From NCBI GenBank assembly GCA_036337945.1, contig JAYZDF010000028.1:1-64000 (forward strand): 64,000 nucleotides of DNA. The letters are read 5' to 3'. The translations under genes were made by a program, and so were the position numbers. The notes under the pieces were generated by a model. The model made no database searches. It was given only the letters and a program-made list of their open reading frames with translations, and was not told where the DNA came from. This document shows, one piece after another, positions 30,724 through 38,367 of the stretch. Positions within the stretch are counted from its first letter, which is position 1, and each line of letters opens with the position of its first letter. This DNA comes from JAYZDF01 sp036337945 (lineage in GTDB: Bacteria > Myxococcota > Kuafuiibacteriia > Kuafuiibacteriales > Kuafuiibacteriaceae).

Positions 30724-33009
30724 TCAACGACTCAAACTCCATTCGGCGGTTAGGTTCCCAGAGAATTCAAATTGACCAGGTAGCCATATCGCCGGACTTG
30801 ACGGGTCACTCGGTAATACACTGGTATCAATGAGCGTAACCCAAAGTTGTTGAGGTCCCGCTTCAATGAAGGGTCCATATTCTCGCTCAGAGGAAAATAC
30901 AAGCCAGTATTTGTCTTGGGCGAATGTTGGAGCCCAACGTGGCCAGCTGTTGTACAGATTCGGACCATGGTTTGCGAGGTCGAGTCGAATTGGTCCGACA
31001 CTTCGATCTGACTTGATCAGCCAAATCTCACTCGCTTCGTTATGATAAGACTCGCCACTAGAAGCGCTGCAATAAGCAATCCACTCTCCGTCTGGTGAGA
31101 ACGACGGATAAAATACGTTACCCCCAGCAGAAGGGGCAGTGACGATCTGTTGCGGGTTGGAGAATGTTGGCACGGAAGCGGTCACTGCGAAGTCGAGTGT
31201 CCAGATTTCTCCCTCCTCAATGGATAAAACACCTTCAGGTCCCGGCGTATTTGACGTCACAAAACTGAGTTTATCTCCTTGCGGAGACCAAAAGGGTTGA
31301 GTCACAAGATTTGCGAAAGCACTTGTATCAATCATAGATATGAAGGAACCATTCGTCGCGTCGTATAGGTTTAAGCGATAGTTATTATCGATAGTCGCGA
31401 GGTAATTACCGTCAGGATGGAGAGCAGACCACTCAGAGGACTGCGGACTATTGAGCGGAAGAATCGAACCAAGCGCTCCGTTGTTGACGGACGAGATCCC
31501 AAACTCCGCATCGAAAGATGAATAGGCCATTGTTCGACCATCGCGGCTAAAGCTGTGGCAACCAACACATTTTGTGGATTGAGTATCGAATGCGCCCGTC
31601 GGTCCGAGCCAGTTGACTCGTTGAAATGCTGAGCCACCAATGTCGATACGAACAAGACCGTTTTCGTATCCGGAGAAATAGACGATACGTCCTCCCGCAG
31701 TTTGACTGCTTACGCGATAAGTAATTGCTGTCGAGACACCAATCTCATTGTTCGTCAGCGAATCTTGGCCGTTGTTGGAGACTATTTCTCCGCAGGCAAC
31801 CTGAATATCCACATCGAAGTTTCGGAAATTGAAAGTGATGAGCTGCCATATACGAGGTTCGATTAGGATATATGGGTTCTCCCAGGGACCGTAGACGGCC
31901 GCGTCGCTACGCGTAAATAACTCAACGTCGACACCAGGCGAAGTCAGCGTAACTCTGCACACATTGACGCCCGTGGGTTGATTCCAACTAATCGTTGGCT
32001 CCGGAAAGTCTCTAGGTGTTACTGAATTATCTGCTGGATAAGTAATCGATGGCTGGAATGACGAATTCGAAGAGCGTATCGCAGCATCGAAAAGAGCAGG
32101 CGCACTTGTCGATACATCCGTGGGAATTACGCGTTCGTATACCTGAATAGGATACATAAAAGTATTGCTACCACCTCCGGGAATTGGGTTACTGATACGT
32201 AGTTCTCGTTGTCCCGGGAGTAACAAAACAATTTCCGGAACTTCAACGATTATTTCGTTCCAGGTTTGACTCAGTATTTGGAGAACGGACCCACCCAAAG
32301 TAACTACAGTTGCTGCCGTAAATCCTGTACCCAAAATAGTGAGTTGACTGGCCGCACCACCGGCAGGAAGAAACGCTGGAGACGCGCTAAGAATAGTCGG
32401 CCGCGGATACTCCAGTACGATGTCGGCTTCTATCGACTGTCCTAGTAAATTCGCCTGAATGCGATAGGTACTTGGAGGGACCTGACTAGGTTCCTGTGGC
32501 GCGTGATAAGTTGCAGACCGCTGATCAATTTGCGCAGCGATTGTTCCGGTCGAAGCGGTTCCACCAGGCACGCCTTCGACAGACCAAGTCACACTCGTTT
32601 GTGCTGCTGCATTTACGGAAATCGTGGATTCTGTTCCCAAGGTGACTATCAAAGGATTAGGAGTGAGCATCAGAGTGCTTGCGTCCTCCGCGACTCCGGC
32701 ATCGAAACCAGCATCTCGTGCGGGTTGAGCATCGATGATGACACTGGCATCTCTCGCAGCGGCTCCTGCGTCCATTTCTCCCGAATCAACAACATAGGCA
32801 TCCATCACCTGGCTGTCCATAACCGCTCCTGCATCAGCAATCGTTGCATCAATGAAAAGTGAAGCGTCGGCCACAGGGAGCCCAGAGTCGGTGGGAGGCG
32901 GAGCCACAGCATCTGGTGGGACGGATGAGTCCTCTATGGATATCGAAACACCACTTTCAGCACATCCAGCGAAGAGTACGCACAAAGTGAGCCAAGCTCT
33001 GGGTTGCAT
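30724..33009 (-). CDS. Lipoprotein with IPT/TIG and WD40-like propeller domains and one CxxCH haem motif
   Basis: 761 residues from ATG 33009, which gives a compact signal with lipobox FAGC. ATG 33069 would add 20 residues and has AGGAAG upstream, so the start is open. An Asp/Ala/Ser-rich linker of about 110 residues is followed by an Ig-like domain, an IPT/TIG fold at about 215-300 (PTILSASPAFLPAGGAASQLTILGTGF), and a Dockerin-less beta part. From about 450 on there are TolB/PD40-type repeats (FSRDGRTMAYSSFD, WSPQGDKLSFVT, FSPDGEWIAYCSA, WAPTFAQDKYWLVFSS). A single CVGCH motif before the first blade could bind haem c. This family of extracellular propellers is common in Myxococcota, with unknown role. 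Confidence 0.75.
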   Translation of the reverse strand: MQPRAWLTLCVLFAGCAESGVSISIEDSSVPPDAVAPPPTDSGLPVADASLFIDATIADAGAVMDSQVMDAYVVDSGEMDAGAAARDASVIIDAQPARDAGFDAGVAEDASTLMLTPNPLIVTLGTESTISVNAAAQTSVTWSVEGVPGGTASTGTIAAQIDQRSATYHAPQEPSQVPPSTYRIQANLLGQSIEADIVLEYPRPTILSASPAFLPAGGAASQLTILGTGFTAATVVTLGGSVLQILSQTWNEIIVEVPEIVLLLPGQRELRISNPIPGGGSNTFMYPIQVYERVIPTDVSTSAPALFDAAIRSSNSSFQPSITYPADNSVTPRDFPEPTISWNQPTGVNVCRVTLTSPGVDVELFTRSDAAVYGPWENPYILIEPRIWQLITFNFRNFDVDIQVACGEIVSNNGQDSLTNNEIGVSTAITYRVSSQTAGGRIVYFSGYENGLVRIDIGGSAFQRVNWLGPTGAFDTQSTKCVGCHSFSRDGRTMAYSSFDAEFGISSVNNGALGSILPLNSPQSSEWSALHPDGNYLATIDNNYRLNLYDATNGSFISMIDTSAFANLVTQPFWSPQGDKLSFVTSNTPGPEGVLSIEEGEIWTLDFAVTASVPTFSNPQQIVTAPSAGGNVFYPSFSPDGEWIAYCSASSGESYHNEASEIWLIKSDRSVGPIRLDLANHGPNLYNSWPRWAPTFAQDKYWLVFSSEREYGPFIEAGPQQLWVTLIDTSVLPSDPSSPAIWLPGQFEFSGNLTAEWSLSR

Positions 33010-33183
33010 ACTCGAAACTATGTCGGAAATTTGCTTTGGTTGCGACTCTTTGGACCCAAATTCAGACATAAATTAGTCTTATCTTCCTTATGACCTCAAT
33101 TTTTTCCGGAAAATTCCTCCAGAATTGTTGATGTATTCGATGAGTGTTCATGTTTCAGGGCTGTGTTATAATCCGTCCCAGGT

Positions 33184-33654
33184 ATGAAAGATAAGCATCT
33201 CGCGATTCGAGTCGAGCAATGTCTCGCACTCGCTAAGGCATCAAATTGTCCTCGCCGTACCTTTGGCTCGTTGCTCCTGGACCCGACTCGTAATGTTATA
33301 CTGATGGATGGGTACAATGGCGGCCCTCGTGGCGGTGGAGAGCTATGTGGTGGTGATACTTGTCTAAGAGATTCGATGGAAGTCCAGAGCGGAACCCGGA
33401 TGGAGATTGGTTGTCATCATGCCGAAATGAATGTGATCTGTAACGCCGCAGCGAGTGGTGTTGCAACGCGGGGCGCCTGGATGATCGTGACAGGTGAGCC
33501 ATGTGTTTTATGCTCAAAGCTCATTCATCACGCAGGAATTGCCAAGGTGATTGTTGTAGATGGAGGATATAAAGGTGAGAACGGATTGAAGTACCTTGAG
33601 GATCATGGTGTCGAAGTTCAGACAACATCTGGGCCTCAAGATCCCCGTTTGTAG
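33184..33654 (+). CDS. dCMP/cytidine deaminase family protein (ComEB-like)
   Basis: 156 residues. The zinc site is complete: His and catalytic Glu in CHHAEMN, and the two Cys in GEPCVLC. The start CPRRTFGSLLLDPTRNVILMDGYNGGPRGG matches the dCMP-deaminase pattern, in which the NGxPxG loop holds the nucleotide, and CGGDTCLRD is the usual second zinc-binding loop of dCMP deaminases. It would turn dCMP into dUMP for thymidylate synthesis. The ATG 33184 stands about three bases after GTATG of the leader and its ribosome site is weak. The next gene starts 17 bases later and may be co-transcribed, with no functional link evident. Confidence 0.87.
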   Translation: MKDKHLAIRVEQCLALAKASNCPRRTFGSLLLDPTRNVILMDGYNGGPRGGGELCGGDTCLRDSMEVQSGTRMEIGCHHAEMNVICNAAASGVATRGAWMIVTGEPCVLCSKLIHHAGIAKVIVVDGGYKGENGLKYLEDHGVEVQTTSGPQDPRL

Positions 33655-33671
33655 ATGGAATTTATCAAATT

Positions 33672-34703
33672 ATGAGTTTAGTAGATTTAGCCAAAAATGA
33701 TGTTCAGACGTTACCTAGCATAAGTGTGCTCGCTATCGATGATGATGCAAGCGCGATTGCGGTGATCGAAGCGTACTGTCTCGCAAGCAATTTCGACCTG
33801 AAATATACGCATGAGCCAACAGAAGCGCTTGAACTTGCCATAAGGCATCAACCAGATGTCATTATTTCCGACGTTATGATGCCGGGAATGAATGGCTTCG
33901 AAGTGTGTCATCAGTTAAAAAGCCACCCTGAAACGGCTTTGATTCCCGTACTTATGGTGACCGCTCTTGATTCACGCGGAGACCGATTGAAAGGGATAGA
34001 AGCGGGCTGTGATGACTTTATGACTAAGCCTGTCGATCGACTCATTTTCACGGCAAGAGTCAAATCACTCGCGAGAATTCGGAAACTTACCGCTGACTTA
34101 GATGATGCGAAAACGGTTCTTTCAAGCTTGGCTTTGAGTGTTGAAGCGAAGGACGGAACCACGGGTGATCACTGTGCGAGATTAACAAAAATCGGTCGAC
34201 TATTTGGGGAGCATCTCGAATTGCCCGAGCCCGATATTCGAGCTCTGGAAAGCGGTGGCGTCCTGCATGACTTAGGAAAGATCGGCATACCTGACGCTGT
34301 ATTGTTGAAACCTGGTAAGCTGAACGAGGAGGAGTGGGATATCATGAGGACTCACACTCTTATCGGCTACGATCTGCTGAAGCCGCTCCGAACTATGCAA
34401 AGAGTGTCCTCTATCGTTCGGAATCATCATGAGCGATGGGATGGTAAAGGATACCCTGATGGTCTTGCGGGCGAGGATATTCCGTTATTGGCGAGAGTTT
34501 TTCAGATTTTTGATGCCTTTGATGCTCTAACGAGTAAGCGCCCGTATAAACCTGCGTTTTCTATCGAGAAGTCTCTAGCCATTCTGGATGAAGAGAAAGA
34601 TCAAGGGAAATGGGACAAGGTATTATTGGGCAAGTTTAACGATTTTCTTAATCAATCTGAAGAGGCTCAAAAGATTTTTATGCACGATCAAGAGCCTGAA
34701 TGA
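33672..34703 (+). CDS. Response regulator with HD-GYP cyclic-di-GMP phosphodiesterase domain
   Basis: 343 residues. The receiver occupies 15-135, with the acidic pair Asp24/Asp25, phospho-acceptor Asp67 in IISDVMMPG, and Lys in MTKPVD. The HD-GYP domain covers about 150-320, with GDHCARL, HDLGKIGIPD, IVRNHHERWDGKGYPDGL and DAFDALTSKRPY all intact. It should hydrolyse cyclic-di-GMP when activated by phosphorylation. No histidine kinase gene adjoins it. Two PilZ proteins of this window are possible readers of the same messenger, though they lie 15-30 kb away. Confidence 0.93.
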   Translation: MSLVDLAKNDVQTLPSISVLAIDDDASAIAVIEAYCLASNFDLKYTHEPTEALELAIRHQPDVIISDVMMPGMNGFEVCHQLKSHPETALIPVLMVTALDSRGDRLKGIEAGCDDFMTKPVDRLIFTARVKSLARIRKLTADLDDAKTVLSSLALSVEAKDGTTGDHCARLTKIGRLFGEHLELPEPDIRALESGGVLHDLGKIGIPDAVLLKPGKLNEEEWDIMRTHTLIGYDLLKPLRTMQRVSSIVRNHHERWDGKGYPDGLAGEDIPLLARVFQIFDAFDALTSKRPYKPAFSIEKSLAILDEEKDQGKWDKVLLGKFNDFLNQSEEAQKIFMHDQEPE

Positions 34704-34768
34704 TCAAGCTCGCTTTTCTTATGAAATAACTAGCTTTTTTCGCAATCTGATCCGACATTGAAGTAGTC

Positions 34769-35914
34769 ATGTCCAAGTATTTTTTCGAAAATGAAGAACA
34801 CGAAGAACTTCGCAAGCAAATTCGACGGTTCTCGATAGACCACATCGCCCCCAATGCCGAAAAATGGGACGAAGAGGAACAGTTTCCTCGCTCGCTCTAC
34901 AACGATGCTGCAGAAGCAGGTTTTCTTGGTCTTGGATTTCCTGAAGAGATTGGCGGTTCAGGCGGCGACCTCAGCCATGTGATCGCAGCTGCGGATGAAC
35001 TTATTGTTTCCGGCAAATCTGTGGGAACTTGCATTGGGTTGGGCAGCTTACTTATTTCGTCGCCCCCAATCATGGCTCTTGGCACAGATGACCAAAAAGA
35101 ACGGTTTGTCCGGCCGGTCATGTCTGGTGAAAAAATTGCGGCTCTGGGCATCTCTGAGCCCGGCGGCGGAAGTGATGTAGCTCGTCTTGCGACGCGCGCG
35201 GTTCGAGATGGTGACCATTATGTCGTATCCGGGAGCAAAACATTCATTACCTCCGGTGTTCGGGCAGACTTCATCACCACAGCTGTGCGTACCGGCGGCG
35301 CCGGACATGGTGGTGTTTCGGTACTCATTATTGACAGCAGCACGCCTGGATTTTCGGTTGGTAAGAAATTGAAGAAGACAGGATGGTGGGCCAGCGACAC
35401 GGCGGAGCTGAACTTTGATGAGTGTCGTGTTCCTGTTTCAAACCTTATAGGTAAAGAAAATGAAGGCTTCGTTGCGATCATGCAAAATTTTGCCGCGGAA
35501 CGTCTCTACCTTGCTGCTCAATGTGTTGCGATCGCCGAGCTCGCTTATCGCGAAACAATCTCTTATGCGAAAGAGCGTGAGGCCTTCGGCAAACCTCTTT
35601 CTGGATTCCAAGTTACGCGCCATAAATTAGCAGATATGGCCACTCGGATTGCGGCGGCCCGAGCATTAGTTGGCGAATGTGTTATGCGGCACCTTGCTGG
35701 TGAGGACCAAGCATCACTTGCAGCCATGGCAAAAAATTGTGCGACGGATATGTGCTGCTTTGTTTGCGACCACGCTGTACAGATCCATGGTGGATATGGA
35801 TACATGCGTGAGTACGTTGTTGAACGTTTATATCGAGACGCGCGTCTCTATCCTATTGGAGGAGGAACGCGTGAGATTATGAATGAGATTATCTCGAAGG
35901 TCGAAGGGTACTAG
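34769..35914 (+). CDS. Acyl-CoA dehydrogenase
   Basis: 381 residues with the full fold: LGISEPGGGSDVA (FAD/substrate loop), the SGSKTFITSG strand, KREAFGK-like AKEREAFGKPLSG, and the C-terminal QIHGGYGYMREYVVERLYRDAR. It oxidises acyl-CoA to enoyl-CoA with electron transfer to ETF. The usual catalytic Glu at YEGT is missing: the motif here is PIGGGTREIM, the variant of long-chain and isovaleryl-type enzymes, in which the base comes from another helix; a Glu in AYRETISY or nearby is a candidate. It may act with the dienoyl-CoA isomerase in beta-oxidation. The stop lies eight bases before cinA. Confidence 0.92.
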   Translation: MSKYFFENEEHEELRKQIRRFSIDHIAPNAEKWDEEEQFPRSLYNDAAEAGFLGLGFPEEIGGSGGDLSHVIAAADELIVSGKSVGTCIGLGSLLISSPPIMALGTDDQKERFVRPVMSGEKIAALGISEPGGGSDVARLATRAVRDGDHYVVSGSKTFITSGVRADFITTAVRTGGAGHGGVSVLIIDSSTPGFSVGKKLKKTGWWASDTAELNFDECRVPVSNLIGKENEGFVAIMQNFAAERLYLAAQCVAIAELAYRETISYAKEREAFGKPLSGFQVTRHKLADMATRIAAARALVGECVMRHLAGEDQASLAAMAKNCATDMCCFVCDHAVQIHGGYGYMREYVVERLYRDARLYPIGGGTREIMNEIISKVEGY

Positions 35915-35922
35915 GACGACCT

Positions 35923-37164
35923 GTGGAAGACGAAAGTCGACTGAATACTGCTGAGATCATAGTCATTGGTGACGAGCTTCTTTCCGGGGAAACAGTCGAC
36001 ACCAATTCAAATTATCTCGACTGCGAGTTCGAAACGCTTGGCTGGAGCGTTTCGCGACACACCACCGTGCCAGACGACATTGCTCGAATCTCTGAAGCCA
36101 TTACAGACGCGTCTCGCCGGGCCGACGCCGTGATTTGTTCCGGCGGTTTGGGGCCCACGCAAGATGACCTAACACTTGAGGCTTTAGCGCGCGCACTGGG
36201 CTGCGAGCTTCGTCAAGATGAGGCCGTCCTCACTTCGATAGAAGAAAAGTTTGCGAAGATTGGTCGTTCCATGACGCCGAATAACGCTCGCCAATCATTT
36301 GTGCCCGAACAAGGTGAAGTCATCGACAATCCTGTAGGTACGGCACCTTCTTTTACGGCCAAACTCAATCGCGCCCAGGTTTTTCTTCTTCCCGGTGTCC
36401 CTAGAGAGCTAAAGTGGTTATTTGACCATGAGATTAAAACGCGTTTGTCGGTTTCAGATAGGAAAATTCATCGGCGAACTTTGAAGGTGATTGGTTTTGG
36501 AGAGAGTCGCTTAGAGCACACAATCCGAGAGGTGGTTAAAAATCATCGCCAAAATGTTACCTTCGGATATCGCGCTCTTGGAATCGAAAATCATATAAAG
36601 CTTATGGCCAAAGGTTCAAGAGCGGTTGCTTCCCTTGCCGCTGCAGAATCGGATTTACGAAAAGCCTTGGGACACCGAATATTCGGTAGTGATGACGATA
36701 AACTCGTTGAGATAGTAACTTCTTATCTGAATGAGCATGGTCAAACAGTAGCTACGGCAGAGTCATGTACTGGAGGACTTATCGCCAAAACTTTCACGGA
36801 TGTTGCGGGTTCTTCTCAGTTCTTTGTAGGCAGTTGTATTGCTTACTCCAACGAGGTCAAGACGGAGGTTCTTAGGGTTGGAAAAGAGACTCTCGAGCAA
36901 CACGGAGCGGTGAGTGAAAATGTTGCTGCTGAAATGGCTGAAGGCGCGAAAAAGCTCTTTGGTACGACCTGGGCCATTTCCACAACGGGCATCGCAGGTC
37001 CCGGTGGAGCCGTCGATGGCAAACCCGTCGGAACAGTATGCATTGGTATCGCGGGTCCAGCGGGCACGGAAACCCTAAGAAGACATATACTTGGTGACCG
37101 TTCAGGTGTCCGTTGGAATACAACCCTGCTAGCCCTCGAACGACTACGAGAAAAGCTCATTTAA
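35923..37164 (+). CDS. cinA: CinA, competence/damage-inducible protein (nicotinamide mononucleotide deamidase)
   Basis: 413 residues, with GTG 35923 as start. The N-terminal MoaB-like domain has IVIGDELLSGETVDTNS, and SGGLGPTQDD is diagnostic; this domain acts as an ADP-ribose pyrophosphatase in CinA. LLPGVPRELKW is the second signature. The C-terminal PncC-type domain shows TAESCTGGLIA, SCIAYSNEVK, and TTGIAGPGGAVDGKPVGTV; it deamidates nicotinamide mononucleotide back to NaMN. Gene order cinA-recA is conserved in many bacteria. The 92-base gap to recA contains a separate promoter-like element. Confidence 0.95.
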   Translation: MEDESRLNTAEIIVIGDELLSGETVDTNSNYLDCEFETLGWSVSRHTTVPDDIARISEAITDASRRADAVICSGGLGPTQDDLTLEALARALGCELRQDEAVLTSIEEKFAKIGRSMTPNNARQSFVPEQGEVIDNPVGTAPSFTAKLNRAQVFLLPGVPRELKWLFDHEIKTRLSVSDRKIHRRTLKVIGFGESRLEHTIREVVKNHRQNVTFGYRALGIENHIKLMAKGSRAVASLAAAESDLRKALGHRIFGSDDDKLVEIVTSYLNEHGQTVATAESCTGGLIAKTFTDVAGSSQFFVGSCIAYSNEVKTEVLRVGKETLEQHGAVSENVAAEMAEGAKKLFGTTWAISTTGIAGPGGAVDGKPVGTVCIGIAGPAGTETLRRHILGDRSGVRWNTTLLALERLREKLI

Positions 37165-37219
37165 TTCAGCTACTTAGATTTTTTTATTTTTTCATGTGAC
37201 ATATTCTGTCCGTGTGCTC

Positions 37220-37247
37220 TTGACACGTACTACTGAACAACTGTAGG
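37220..37247 (+). promoter_or_regulatory. Candidate recA promoter with overlapping dyad
   Basis: TTGACA (37220-37225) is a perfect -35; about 16 bases later TGTAGG could be a weak -10. An imperfect dyad, CTAC-TG-AACAA-CT-GTAG (37230-37246), covers the -10 region and could be a LexA-like operator of the SOS response. The myxobacterial LexA box ends in GTTCAG, which occurs here on the minus strand, but the full consensus does not fit. Confidence 0.4.
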
Positions 37248-37256
37248 GTCCTTTCC

Positions 37257-38363
37257 ATGGCGAAATCGCAAAAAAACAAAGAGAAGAAAATGCACGATGA
37301 TAGGGATCGCGCAATCGAGATGACCCTTGCTTCAGTGGAGAAGCAATTCGGTAAAGGCGCAATTATGCGTCTGGGCGAGAAGAACAGCAACATCAACCAA
37401 GTAGAAGCTATCTCCACAGGTTCGCTTGGTCTGGATATAGCGCTTGGAATAGGCGGTATTCCACGAGGGCGAATTGTTGAAATTTACGGACCTGAATCGT
37501 CCGGTAAAACAACGCTTACTCTTCACGCCGTTGCTGAAGCTCAAAAAGCTGGCGGAGTGTGTGCATTCATCGATGCGGAACATGCTCTTGATGTGAGCTA
37601 CGCGAAAAAGCTTGGCGTTAATACAGATGACCTTCTCATCTCGCAACCTGACACTGGTGAGCAAGCGCTTGAGATCACCGATATGCTTGTTCGCTCTAAT
37701 GCAATCGATCTTGTCGTCATTGACTCCGTAGCCGCTCTCGTTCCCAAGGCGGAAATTGAAGGAGAAATGGGTGATACTCACGTCGGTCTACAAGCACGTC
37801 TCATGAGTCAGGCCCTTCGTAAGCTCACGGGCTCTATTTCAAAATCGAAGACCTGTGTCATCTTTATCAATCAAATTCGAATGAAGATTGGCGTAATGTT
37901 TGGGTCGCCTGAAACGACGACGGGTGGAAACGCTCTTAAGTTCTACGCAACACAACGACTCGACATCCGAAGAATTGGGACGATCAAGAAGGCTGACCAA
38001 GCTGTCGGCAGTCGCACTCGCGTGAAGGTTGTGAAGAACAAAGTAGCGCCACCGTTTCAACAGGCTGAGTTCGATATCATGTACGGTAAGGGCGTTGCAC
38101 AAAAAGGCGAACTAATCGATTTGGGCGCGGATCTAGGAATCGTTGATAAAGCAGGTTCTTGGTACTCTTTTGAGGGAACTCGAATTGGCCAGGGTCGCGA
38201 TAATGCAATGCAATATCTTACGGATCATCCAGAAACGTCTCAGATTATCGATCAAAAAATTCGAACACACTTTGGCTTGATAGAGGCAGAAGAAGAAAAA
38301 GATGCCGGCAAGCTTGATAACGTGACTCCGATGCCAGAAAAACGTCGTTCGAATTCTAAATAA
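37257..38363 (+). CDS. recA: RecA recombinase
   Basis: 368 residues covering all RecA landmarks: the N-terminal helix (KQFGKGAIMRLG), Walker A GPESSGKTT, the EHALD strand, Walker B LVVIDSVAALVPK, DNA-binding loops L1 and L2 (EMGDTHVGLQAR and GGNALKFYA), and FINQIRMKIGVMFG. It coats single-stranded DNA, exchanges strands and triggers LexA cleavage. The C-terminus is acidic, then polar, as usual. The start ATG 37257 follows a short leader carrying the promoter-like site. It ends four bases from the convergent kinase stop. Confidence 0.98.
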   Translation: MAKSQKNKEKKMHDDRDRAIEMTLASVEKQFGKGAIMRLGEKNSNINQVEAISTGSLGLDIALGIGGIPRGRIVEIYGPESSGKTTLTLHAVAEAQKAGGVCAFIDAEHALDVSYAKKLGVNTDDLLISQPDTGEQALEITDMLVRSNAIDLVVIDSVAALVPKAEIEGEMGDTHVGLQARLMSQALRKLTGSISKSKTCVIFINQIRMKIGVMFGSPETTTGGNALKFYATQRLDIRRIGTIKKADQAVGSRTRVKVVKNKVAPPFQQAEFDIMYGKGVAQKGELIDLGADLGIVDKAGSWYSFEGTRIGQGRDNAMQYLTDHPETSQIIDQKIRTHFGLIEAEEEKDAGKLDNVTPMPEKRRSNSK

Positions 38364-38367
38364 TCGC

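Noticed and set aside
30710..30725. GATCG-CAAGAA-CGATC hairpin between two convergent genes
   Set aside because: Only five base pairs and no T-run on either side, so it is not enough to call a terminator.
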